64,000 nucleotides of DNA from Ectocarpus siliculosus (lineage: Eukaryota; Sar; Phaeophyceae; Ectocarpales; Ectocarpaceae): NCBI GenBank assembly GCA_000310025.1, contig FN649746.1:2501185-2565184 (forward strand). The letters run 5' to 3'. A program made the translations under genes and the position numbers. Below the pieces are notes generated by a model. That model was not told the DNA's origin. It made no database searches and saw only the letters and a program-made list of their open reading frames with translations. Numbering within the stretch: the stretch's first letter is position 1; the number at the start of each line of letters is the position of its first letter. Of the stretch, positions 25,001-35,190 are shown in pieces.

Positions 25001-28000
25001 CTTCATGCGACTCGCCGAATACCTCACGGCGCTTCGCGCTTTGTGATGTGGGAGCCTGGTCCGGTGAGAACCCGGTGTACTCCGGCCCGGCTTTGTAGGG
25101 ATGCGAGGTCAATGGTCTAACGACTACGGCATGCACGACTATGAGTACACCCCCCCCCCCTCTCTTAAACGGTAGGCGGTACTGTACATGAAAAAAACGG
25201 AATTTCGCACAAAACCGGGTAATGAGGCCTTGTGCGCCGCGGCTGTGTGCAGGGTGCAGGGTGAAGATGTGCCCGGAAGAAAAAAAAAGTTGATGTTGAT
25301 GCTGTGCATGGGCCCTGCCCATGTTTTCCATGAATCGGAGTGATGTTTTGAAGGGTTGTGCCCTGTCACGAGCGGTCTCCGCGAGGCAACGTTGTTTCGA
25401 GTACCCACTTTGTCTGAGAAAGGGTTGGTATACCCACTTTTTTGCCTATTTCCGAGTATACAATGTCGCACCATAACAATGTTTTGCAGCCAATTGGTGG
25501 CGGGGCTACAGTCCCTCCAAATAATCTGAGCCCCTTGCCAGACAACGGGGGGATTGGCTTCAGTATGAAGAATGTTCCCACGTGTTTCGCGGGCACTTTT
25601 CATGCTGAAGCCAAGTCAGCAATTTTATCCAGTACCAGGCGATACACAGCAGTTTTACGACCTAGGGGCACGCGGCTTGGGAGATGGTGTTGCAGCAAGT
25701 CCGAGGCCGAGGAGAGGCATCCCACAGCATATCACACAGCATACGACCTCAGCCAAGCATGGCAGACCAAGGGTTCTCACGTGCGTTTCAAACAGCGGAG
25801 CTTACGGTGGCTGCGGTGCGGTAAATAAGCCTTTGAGCGCTGTGTCCCAAAAGTGTCTCCGTTTGGGCTTGCGGTACTACAGTGGGGAAGGTTAAGGTCA
25901 CACGCGGTTTTCCCTTTTGAAAAATGTGTCGTCCTTAGGATTCAGGGGATGATAACTCACCGTCCCCGGTGTTAACGGAGGCGGGCAATACCTCAAGCGA
26001 TGCGCCTCTCGGAAAGGAAGTAGGAGCATGAGCGGACAGCATGGGCACGGCGGCGGGAAACCTGGGGTTTCGCCGAATAGCTGCTGTTCAAAATACCGCA
26101 AAATTCGGTACTCGAAATAAAGTGTTTGCTTGCTCAATAATGTGTACACAGAGGGAAGAGAGTGCTGAACTCTTCTCGCATTAAAAATTGAAGGCGAAGT
26201 ACCGCAGGAGAGGAGGGTAGAGAGAGGCTCTTCTGTGTGACCACGGGTTGGAATAAACGGCACTAGTGCTGTGAGCGCTGATTTGAAGTGAACAAAAAAA
26301 AAAAAAAAAAGTGTGAAATTCTGCTTCCGCACTATCCGACCTACACTGCTATTTTAGCAGGCAGCGACGGTTAAGATTGCCCCAGCGACGCCGCTCATAG
26401 TACTGCTGTTGAAGCAGAAATACACTATTTTTTCGTGTATTCGTCGCGAAGAGTTGTTGCGCCTCCCTCCCGTCCTTGGCTCTACACTTTGCCTGAGTTT
26501 CGAGAGTGAACGAAGGGCACGAAATCACTACGAAGTCAACAGACACCAGCGCTCCGCGGCTCGCTTGGCTCTGCGCAGATTTTTCGTACAGTCCCGAACG
26601 ATTTGCGCACAGGCCCAGAGAGCCGCAAGCAAGTAGTCACGCATGTTTGTGCGTGTGTATGTGTTTTTTTATTATTATTAGCATCGACCGCGCTAGCCGG
26701 CTGACCAATGAAAAGACGTCTGTCTTAGTGCGGTTGAAAACACAAAACACTTCTATTTGCCATGAACTGGGACCCCGTGAGGGGGTAGCATGTGAATGTG
26801 TGTGTGTGTGTTTTTTTTTTTTTCTTCTTCTCTATTCCGTGGGTGTGGAGGTTTTGCGGTCGTCGTCTTTGTCTACTGCAGCATTGATTGCAAGATGTCT
26901 TCTCTCTCCAGCACCTTTAACTGCAACCTATCACATACGAAGACTTCGTTGTGGTTGTTGTTGTTGTTGTCTAAACATTACCAACCGTTCCGCTCTCCGC
27001 CCAGTACCTTGGTAATATCCGTGCCAGTCCACAACTGACGCGGGCGCTCTTCACGGTAACAGCGTAACTACGCACCCGAAGGAAAGGTTGCCCTTGTCTA
27101 AAGCCTCAATGATTGTTCTACGCGCGCTTTCTCCCCAGGAAGCTGAAGCAGGCAACGGCGTTTGTCCTGGTGTTCTTCGTGGTGGAGGTCATCGGAGGGG
27201 TGTGGTCTGGTTCGCTGGCTATCATCTCCGACGCGGCACATCTACTTGCCGACGTTAGCGTGAGTGTTTCTTGCTAACTTATGCGGGGCTTTTTTTTTTG
27301 GATAGAGATGGGTTCGTTGTGTAATAATAAAAGAAAAAATAATAAGAAATATGAATATTGCTTGCACTCAAGGAGAGACTCTACCCTGGGTAACTGGCTA
27401 TCGTCTCCGACGCGGCACATCTGCTCGCCGACGTTAGCGCGAGATTTTTTTTTTTTGACATGTTTTTTTTTTACAGCGCTCGCAACATTTCTGCCGGGGC
27501 AGGAGAGTTTCTTGGAAAATGGTCATGCCTTCAATTTTGTTTTTACCCTGTGGAGTCTCTGGCCATGGTTGTCGACGCGACACATCTACTCGCCCACGTT
27601 AGCGTGAGTGTTTCTTGGAAAAAGCGAGTTCAATCATTTATTTTTCCGTTCGTTGATTTCTAGATTGGTGTGCGCCCTTTTTGGGTAGTTGACCTGTGAC
27701 CACGGCAGGCGACCGCATCAATTGGGCAGTACGGATATTAGAAGGGGACTAAGCGGAACTCGGAACGGTTTTAATGTAAAGACAGCTGATGTGCTGTAGT
27801 TAGAACAATAATCAAGGAAGGAGGCAACGAGGGTTTTTGTTCACAAGCCTTGATTGCGGTTCTTCTCATGTGTTTCCACTCTTTTTTTTTTTTTTGGCAG
27901 GGGTTCGTCCTAGCCATGGTGGCCAATGAGATCGCGTCTAGGCCGGCGTGCGACAAGCTCACGTACGGACCGGTTCGAGCGGAGGTCCTGAGCGCGCTCT

Positions 28001-29978
28001 TCTCCACCGTGACCATCGTAGTTCTGAGCCTGCTCCTCCTCTACTCTGCCCTCGCCCGCATAGTAGGCGAGAATATGATATACCTTGTCGTCCGCGTAAA
28101 TAGTAGCGAGAATAGACCTTGAAACGATGGCGATACAATTATAGTTGTACTACAAATTGATACTAGCTCCGGCAGGTATGCAGAAGAACCTCTAGTTTTG
28201 TCCAAGGTCTGCTTCGTCTTGTGTGCCGCATTTTTGTTTTTTTGTGCCACAAATGGCCGCTCTTTTTCTAGGGGTGCTTACCCGGGCTCACAAAGGGTGC
28301 TCAATTTCCATGTTTGAGATGGTGTTGAGCATGACGAGCTTGATTACCAATTCCTACCAAGTTCTTGGGCGCTTTTGTGCATGCCGGGAGCACGCCATGA
28401 GCATTATTTCGATAGCCGTACCGTGCAGTATGCGTTTTACCGCTTTTTGTTGTGACGGGATGAGCATTCACGAGTCATGCCGTCTAGTTCCGGTGTGACC
28501 GTGGTGTTTGTGTTTTTCATGATAGCCTTGTCGTCAAGTATCGGTTTGGCCTTAGTTTTTTTTTTTTTGACGGGGTGGAATACGTCATACCGTCGGTGTG
28601 ACCGTTGTTGTTGCGTGCTCTATGGGTCTGAGGAACTACTTGTTTGGGTCATCCGTATGGTTTTGGCCGCCCGCAGTTTCAGTCTACCGGTATAACACAT
28701 AATGACACGTATCCCGGCAAAATGCCAGGGAAGCCACATCACGAGAGATGTCCTGCGCATCTTCTCTGTTTCTTCTGTTCTTGTTTTAGTCTTCACTTCA
28801 AGTCAGCGCTCACAGCATTTGTACCAGTTACTCCATCCCGTGGTTTCTTCGGTGCTTCTGAATTATCTCCGTTTCCGCTAACTTCATTGTGCATGCCCTT
28901 GTTGTCAATGCTGTTTGCTCTTGCGTCAACTGACTGCTGCTGCTGCGGCTGCTGCTTTTGCTGTTACAGACTTCTCGAAAGGGCAAGGGGAGGAAATCGA
29001 CGGGAGGATGATGACCTTCATCGCTGCCTTGGGGCTCCTCGTCAACGTTGCACTTCTATCGTAAGTGCCGCTCTCCGGGAGAGTGCTTTCTAGTGTAGAG
29101 AGTGCGATGGCAATAGCGTCAATTACAGCAGCAGCACCGCCACCAGACAGCACCAAAACCATCACCATCACCACCATCACCACCATCACCACCAGCACAA
29201 ACAAGGATGCCACACACAATCTCTCTACTCCCAATGCCAGGATTTTCGGGCACGAGCACGGGGGTCACGACCATAGCCACGGACACGGGCACGGGCACGC
29301 CCACGCTCACGACGACCACGACGAGGAAGAAGGGCTGGTGGTCCCGGCGACACTTAGAGGTGACGCTTTTTTTTTTTTTTTTTGTCTTGTCGATCGGCTC
29401 CTGATGCGTCGGGGAATGTGTTTGGACCGGATGGGCGTGCGTGGTCGGTCGTGTGGGGATGGACCACGTCGCCGTGAGCAACACGATCCCCAGGAAAGAC
29501 CCGCAACATTGAGAGAACCGGAAACAGCAACCACGTGCCGAAAGAAACGTTGCGATCGACGGCTGTGCGTGCGCCTGCCCACGCCCAAACAGCAGGCGTC
29601 GGCGAGCGGGCCTCTCTCGTCAACAACCACTGCGTCAACAGCAACAGCAGTACCACCAACAACGGCTCGGGAGACGCGGGCCTGCCGTTAGACATTAGCA
29701 GCAGCAGCAGCGGCGCTTCCAGCATGGCGGGGGGCCAGGACGTGTACGGGAGTCTAGCAGTGGGGGACGGGGGGGGCACGGCGGCACTCGGCGGGTTGGG
29801 GACTGGAGTGGACCGCTTCCCGGAGGTTAGGGCGGGGGTGGGGGAGGAAGTGGTGAAGCTGAAGAAGGAGAAGAACATCAACATGGAGGCGGCCGTGTTG
29901 CACGCGGTTACGGACTTGGTGAGTTGTTGTGATGGTCAGCCTCGGGGACGACACGGAGACAAAGAGGAAGGCAGCGAG

Positions 29979-30011
<33 letters not shown>

Positions 30012-31743
30012 AAGAGGAAGGCAGAGAGGGAGAAAGAGGAGAGAGGGAGACAGAGAGAGAGGGACAGACAGACAGACAGAGATTTCCCTTCCCCCCTCGA
30101 AGGCAGAGTCGAATGAACGTCTATGAGTTTTTGCTGTGGTGTCCCGTGTGAACAGACGCTTTAATTGTGCCGCCATATTGTTGTAGCACCAGAGGAACAA
30201 CTCCCCAACATTAAGGAAAAACTCTGGCTTCGATTCCCCGAAAATCAAAGGAGTGGAGTATCGGCGACGAGCGCGGTATCACGTTGTCTGCGATGGCCAG
30301 TGTCGGTCTGTTGTAGATTCCTCGGGGGAGGGGCTATGTGAGCTGGGGGACCAGACGCGTGTACATGAGAGAGAGTCGTCTCTACTCCCTCGGCAGCAGC
30401 CGGAAGAATCGGCGTGGGTTTGCACGTCCCAAATCCACACCCCTGGAGCGACATAGCAAGAAAAGGTTTTTCGTGACCATCTTCATTTCACGGGGTGTGC
30501 ACTCGATGACTGCTGTTGAAGCGATCTGGCAAGTGCATGCGAGGGTTTGCGACGACAGCCTTTGATTAACGAGATAGAAGTATATATGCACTCAACGATT
30601 GTTGGTGTCAGTAGCGTGCTCGGGCAATCTGACCTTGTTGATGAAGCCACCACCCCCTTGACTTGACAAGCTCACCCTTTAGAAGTCTCCTCTCGGTATA
30701 TGTGACGAGCTCACATTACGGATGTTCTGCTCTCGGTATATATAACGAGCTCACCCTACGGACGTCCTCTCTTTTGCGGTCGGTTCTTCCGGGTGGGCAG
30801 GTTCAGAGCGCTGGTGTGCTGTTGGCTGGGCTGCTCATCTGGTACGACCTTCGCTGGAAGTGGGCCGACCCGATCGCCACCCTCTTTTTCGTCGGCCTGG
30901 TGGGTGTCCTAAAGATGAAGCCATTGTAGGATCTTTGTTGTTGTTGTTGTGCTGCTGCTGCTGATGTTGTCAAGCCTTGTATGCATGTAGTAATTTTGGC
31001 TGCTGGTACTGCTGCGTTGTTGTTGATGCTGCTGCTGTTGGTGTTCTTCCCGTGGTGGTGGTGGTGGTGGTGTTGTTGTTGTTCAGCGTAGCGGTAGTAG
31101 TTGTTGTTCAGCGTAGCGGTAGTAGTTGTTGTTGATTCTGCTGCTGCTGCTACAGCTACTGCAGCCGCTGTTGTTGTTGTTGTTGTTGTTGTTGCTGTTG
31201 ATGATATCTCGGCGGTTTCCCCCCTCCATTTTTGTTGTATTTTCGGTTGTATTTTCGGTTGTTTTGATTGGTTTTGCGCACCCATTCTCCTCCTGCGCAC
31301 CCTATCAGGTGCTGAACTCCACCCGATGGCTGCTGAAGCGGGCCTTCAATGTCCTCCTCGAGGGAGTCCCCGACAGCATCGACTACGACCAGCTTCGTCG
31401 CCGCCTCTCGTCCATCGAAGGTGCGTGCATGCCCCCCTCGGTTGTTCGATGACGTCATGGAAATCGCGGGCTAACTTCTGATCCATGTGGAGCGATTGAT
31501 TCTATGCCGTCGATCGGCCTGGGTGATCGTCTGTTTCGGGGGCTTCGATCGTGGAAATGCCAGGATTACGCTCGGTGTACTCGCATCTCTTATATTGTTG
31601 ACGATGGTTTGCTGTTTCCCGCGTGTCTCATCGACGCCGCCGTGGCTTGGCGGCTTCTTGATGTGATCACTGTTTCGTCCCTTGTCCCTCGTTTTGCTGT
31701 TGCTGTTGTTGTCGTAGTGAAGATAGTAGTAGGATTAGGTAAG

Positions 31744-31784
<41 letters not shown>

Positions 31785-33323
31785 TTGCTTGCCAATCGCT
31801 AACAGTTGTCTCTCATACTCGTTGCTCGTCCCTGCTGCTTCTGTGTTTGTTCGGGACAGGAGTTACCGACCTCCACTGCCTGCACGTGTGGTCACTGACC
31901 CTCGGAAGAACCGTCGTGTCCGCCCACATCAAGGCGACCGACCCTGAGAAGGCTCTCGTCTCAGCACATGGGATTTGCGAGGCCATGGGGGTTGTACACT
32001 CCACCATTCAGGTAAAAAGCATCTCTTCGACCTTCTCGTGCGGAGGAGTCTTGAGCGGGGAAAACCTCGTCCTTCTCAATGGTCTAGGATCAATAGGCTA
32101 GGGGAAACATTTTTCGCCACCTTTGGCAAGGCAGGAAGGAACGATCGGTCATCGGTGATCGGTCCTGTGGGACAAAGCTCCTTTCCTCTCAAGAACGGGT
32201 AGTCAATGGCCTAACCGCTAAGGAATTTTAAACGTGAGCACGCTCCCCCGCTCCCCGCCTGAGTCTGCTGTTAACCGCGGGAAGAGTTCTACGGTATGGT
32301 CCAGATAGTCTTGAAGGGCAGTTTGGCACCTGCGGAGTGGCATCGCGTTACAAAGTCTTGCTCCTAAAGTCTTCGTGTTGTTGCGTTAGCCCCCCCCCTA
32401 CCACCCCCCTCCGCCTGTCCGGTGAGAACCCGGCGTGCTCCGTCCCGGCTTTGTAGGGATGCGAGATCAATGGTCTAACGACTACGGTATGCACGACTAT
32501 GAGTACACCCTACCACCCCCTCCGCAAGCCTTCTCGCCTCTAATCGTAGCGCTATTAGGGGTCACTAGAAGATCCAAGGAAATAAGTCGCACCATTTGCC
32601 ACAAAGAAGCTCTCGCGTAAACGCTCGTTGAGACCACCTAATTACTGTTGGAGGTGCCCGTCTCTCAAAGGGACGAGTAGCAGTGGTTCTGCGTGTCGAA
32701 CGTCGTGATGGCTGATCGGTGATGGCGGCAAGAATGCACCCCCTCGGTCGCAGCGCCATGAAGCCAACCGGCACGTCGTGCAGGGTGTTTTGCTGCAGAC
32801 AGGGACCCATAGCAGCAAAAAACCAAATCATTTGACTCAGCACTGGGGGAATCTACCATAGGTTGCCCAAGATATCACACCCCCTTGATCGATTTTCGAA
32901 ACTCGATACCTCGACAGGAAAAGCAGTGACGGTGCCGAAAATGGCGGCGTTGGAACCGTGTCGTCGAGAGCTTTCCGCAACGATATCCTTTGATTCCGAC
33001 ATCCTCTTCGTCGTGGAGTGGTTGAGCTTTGAAAATCGGTCCCGGGGGTGTGATATCTTACGCAACCTACGGTATGATCTAGTGTTGATTTGGCCTCTGT
33101 TGAAGTTACAGTAGTCGTAGGTCTTGTGTAGACCCTGAAACCTCCCGCGTGCAACTGCCGGCCGTTCGTTGTGTTTCAGGTCCAGGTGGATCACTGCGTG
33201 GATTCGAGATGCAAGCACCCGTGCGTGTCGGCGGTGGGGGGGTGCTGCGGGCCCACCGCGATATCTGCTCGCCCAGCCCCGCAGTGTGCGCTGTCGGCAT
33301 CGAGGGCAACTTCCGCACCATGA
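22005..33323 (+). CDS. Cation diffusion facilitator, zinc-transporter (ZnT/SLC30) type, 10 exons
   Basis: Exons: 22005-22273 (3' border weak), 27139-27259, 27901-28102 (3' border uncertain), 28970-29060, 29241-29359, 29596-29918, 30801-30899, 31309-31420, 31860-32011, 33180-33323. Phases match throughout and give 543 residues. The N-terminus (1-89) is His/Asp-rich. TM1-2 hold the metal site HLLAD (H124, D128) and TM5 holds HAVTD (H370, D374), the HD-HD arrangement of zinc-type CDFs. Between TM4 and TM5 is a His-rich loop (HDHSHGHGHGHAHAH) and an Asn/Ser/Gly linker. TM6 is followed by LNVLLEG-like FNVLLEGVPDSID and the cytosolic domain (DLHCLHVWSL, HSTIQ). The tail is Cys-rich (DHCVDSRCKHPC, GGCC). 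Family role: moves Zn2+ or similar ions out of the cytosol, into vacuole or secretory compartments or across the plasma membrane; the location is not readable here. The exon 3 border that keeps frame adds about 13 residues after TM3. Intron 1 (4.9 kb) is full of repeats. Confidence 0.93.
23215..23480 (+). repeat. R4 repeat (copy 1, inverted partner at 25165-25440)
   Basis: Shared blocks are CGCGGAGACCG, CATGGAAAACATGGGC, CGGCGCACAAGGCCTCA and TGTCCGAAATTCCG. The partner is in the opposite orientation about 1.7 kb downstream in the same intron of the transporter gene. Confidence 0.7.
23897..23995. repeat. Hairpin-forming inverted repeat
   Basis: Arms of 30 bp at 23897-23926 and 23966-23995 are nearly complementary (core TTTTTCATTCGAAAA), with a 39-bp GC-rich loop. 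It lies in intron 1 of the transporter gene and could be a small foldback element. Confidence 0.7.
24640..25158 (+). mobile_element. S1 dispersed repeat (copy 2, near full length)
   Basis: About 520 bp, from CGTTGTAAAACAAGCCAAT to the C run after ATGAGTACA. It includes an internal GGTAACC inverted pair, GGTCGAGAACCCTCACTCC, TTAAATTGGTCAAGCA, and the conserved 3' third (TCCGGTGAGAACCCGG, CTTTGTAGGGATGCGAGG, CTAACGACTACGGCATGCAC). No long open frame is conserved, so it is non-autonomous. Confidence 0.8.
25165..25440 (-). repeat. R4 repeat (copy 2)
   Basis: Reverse complement of the repeat at 23215-23480, including CATGGAAAACATGGGC and GGCGCACAAGGCCTCA. It directly follows the C-run end of the S1 copy. 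Confidence 0.7.
26665..26745 (-). repeat. R5 repeat (third copy)
   Basis: Reverse complement matches GCCGCACTGAGAC, TCTTTTCATTGGTCAGCC and GCGCGGTCGATGCTAATAAT of the pair at 15098-15345. Confidence 0.6.
26945..27092 (-). repeat. S2 short interspersed repeat with CAA tail (copy 4)
   Basis: Minus strand: GCGTCAGTTGTGGACTGGCA, CGGATATTACCAAGGTACTG, GGAACGGTTGGTAATGT, then CAA units. It lies just upstream of transporter exon 2. Confidence 0.65.
27388..27444 (+). pseudogene. Partial copy of transporter exon 2 end (copy A)
   Basis: Repeats the last 45 bases of exon 2 and still encodes LAIVSDAAHLLADVS, including both metal ligands. The donor is changed from GTGAGT to GCGAGA, so it should not splice as exon 2 does. 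No acceptor is visible ahead of it. It lies 179 bp downstream of the true exon end. Confidence 0.75.
27554..27617 (+). pseudogene. Partial copy of transporter exon 2 end (copy B)
   Basis: A second copy, 165 bp after copy A, encodes LAMVVDATHLLAHVS: the second metal ligand is changed from Asp to His. The donor GTGAGTGTTTCTTG is identical to the real one at 27260. Without an upstream acceptor in frame it is probably intronic debris of a tandem duplication, or a decoy donor. Confidence 0.75.
27665..27785 (+). repeat. S2 short interspersed repeat (copy 5)
   Basis: GTTGACCTGTGACCACGGCA, GGGCAGTACGGATATTAGAA and GGAACGGTTTTAATGTAAAG match the S2 consensus. It sits in the intron ahead of transporter exon 3. 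Confidence 0.7.
28150..28330 (+). repeat. S3 dispersed repeat (copy 3)
   Basis: AGAACCTCTAGTTTTG, AATGGCCGCTC, CTAGGGGTGCT and GGTGCTCAA match the copies at 1150 and 6170. Intron 3 of the transporter. Confidence 0.45.
29975..30080. repeat. GA-rich microsatellite
   Basis: GAGA and GACA units with minor interruptions in intron 6 of the transporter gene. Confidence 0.9.
32415..32515 (+). repeat. S1 dispersed repeat, 3' fragment (copy 3)
   Basis: Only the last 100 bp: TCCGGTGAGAACCCGGCGTG through ACGACTATGAGTACACCC. It is in intron 9 of the transporter gene and abrupt at its 5' side, as expected for a truncated insertion or a solo end. Confidence 0.75.
32856..33073. mobile_element. MITE family M1 (copy 2), TA-flanked
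   Basis: A 218-bp element with inverted ends: CCATAGGTTGCCCAAGATAT on the left, and the complement of CCGTAGGTTGCGTAAGATAT on the right, continuing over about 45 bp. It is flanked by TA on both sides, suggesting a TA target duplication. It lies in intron 9 of the transporter gene and has no coding capacity. Confidence 0.85.
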
Positions 33324-34014
33324 AGAGGCAATGTGTGTTGGTCGGGTTTGCTGGTGTTTTGGGCGGCGGCAACATAGACAAAGAGTACGTGGTGTATTTG
33401 CGAGAGGCGTTCTCGCCGCGTGCCTGGCCGCTTACGGCCCACAAGAGGGACTGCTGCCGCTGCTGCTGAGGCCGCATTGTGAGGATATCGCCGAATTAGC
33501 CCCACCCGGCTGCCGCTGGTAGAGCGATGCCATGACAGCGCAAATTTGTTCACCTAGGTCATCGTAGCGGTAGCACGTATCGGACGGTTCTCTCTTTTCT
33601 GGGGAGTATGCCGCGCGGGATGGTGTGATCGCTGACAGCGTGGTAGCTTGGCTTGCCTGACGGTTCGGCGTTTGCCGCCCTCATGTTGGTCCACACCGCT
33701 GAATGAAGTGGGGCACTGCTGATGGGGGGCAATTTGATGTTGCGGGGTTGTGTTTTCGTTTTTGGTTTACAAGGCGGTTGATGACATGTTCGTGACGCAT
33801 GTCTACGGGCCGGAGTTTTTCCCGCTCTGCCTCCCTTTACCCCACCGCCTGGGTATTTGCCTTGTTTCGGGCTTTGATGGGCTTGTTCGCGCAGCCCGCG
33901 CGCACGAATCATGTCGACGGTGCCGTTCGTTCTCTTTGCGTGATGGAGGGGAGGGTGCCTTCGTGTTATAGTGGGTGTTTGTTGACGACGGGTGTTTCGT
34001 GCGAGTGTGTTTCG

Positions 34015-34140
34015 AGAGTGTCCCTCGCCCCCCCGGCCGGCGAAAACCCGGCATATTATCGCTCCGTCCCGGCATTGTCGGGATGCGAGGGCGATGGTCG
34101 AACTACTGCGGCATGCGTTAACTTGAGTACACTACCCCCG
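34015..34140 (+). repeat. S1 dispersed repeat, diverged 3' fragment (copy 4)
   Basis: GAAAACCCGGCA, CTCCGTCCCGGCATTGT, GGGATGCGAGG and CGGCATGCG keep S1 order and spacing with many changes, so this is an older copy. Confidence 0.65.
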
Positions 34141-35117
34141 GTGTAGGCCTGCCGTGCGGGGTGCAAAGCGTTCGCTTCGAAAGCAGGCACCGGGTTGTAG
34201 AGCAGAAGGAAGCGTAGCGTGGTGTGCCAGCAGTTCCCGTTACGTCAGCATGTCGCAGAGGGGAAGGCAAAGAAAGACCCACGCAAGGGTCGTTTTCTCT
34301 GACAATTTGTTGTTGTTGTTCCATAAATGTTCATTTGTGTTGATTTGTTCGGGTGAAAGGGAGCGAGCTTCTCGCTTCGCTCCTCCTCTCCGCCTCTCCG
34401 TGGTGTGTGGTTGTGAGTTGTTGTCGTTTTTTATCCCCGGGGCTAGTGTTGGCGTTGCTCGTTGGAGGGGTTGTGAAGTATGGTATCATGCTTGTCGAAT
34501 CGGATCGGGCCGCATGCCGAGGAGAGAAGAAGAAGCATTTTATCTCGTGTGGCTGTGGGGTTTTGGCCTTGACCGGGTCCTGATTTTCTTGCTCGTCGCG
34601 AAGTACGACATGTTGTCTGCTGCGGAAGGTTTGGTACGTTGCCTGTGCTGTACAACGTTCCTGTCTTGAGGCGACGAGGCTTTGTGTGCACCGTAATTCA
34701 GATAGAAAATATACATACAGTGACAGTAGAGTTTGAGATGATACCCCGACTGAAGGGATGTATGAAGTCTTCAAAGCAGGACACAGTAAAGATCGACAGA
34801 ATGCCCCAAATTAAGGGATGTGGTGAAGTCTGAAGGGCACAGTAAAGATCGACAGAAACCCCCCCAATTGAAGGGATGCTGCGAAGTCAATTGAAGGAAT
34901 GTGGTGAAGTCTTCGCAGCAGCGGTGAAAAGCACCATTTTTTGTGTTGAGCTGGTGAAACCACCCACAGTCGGCCGTCTGAGCGTCGGCGGCGGTTGTGT
35001 CCCTCGCACCATCAGGTCGCCATCATATATATACATGTCACCAACAGAAGGTGTGCGCGTGCAAGATTCGACGACGGCGTCCGGGCTTACAGAAGAAGTG
35101 GACCGCCTTCGCGAGAA

Positions 35118-35190
35118 ATTAGGTTCATGAGGAAATAGAACTGGGAGGGGGTACGCAGACCCTATTCCTAACCCTAACCCTGACCTTCTC
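35118..35190 (+). repeat. R6 short repeat (copy 2)
   Basis: GGAAATAGAACTGGGAGGGG, ACGCAGACC and CCTAACCCTAACCCTG match the copy at 5068-5135. Confidence 0.5.
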
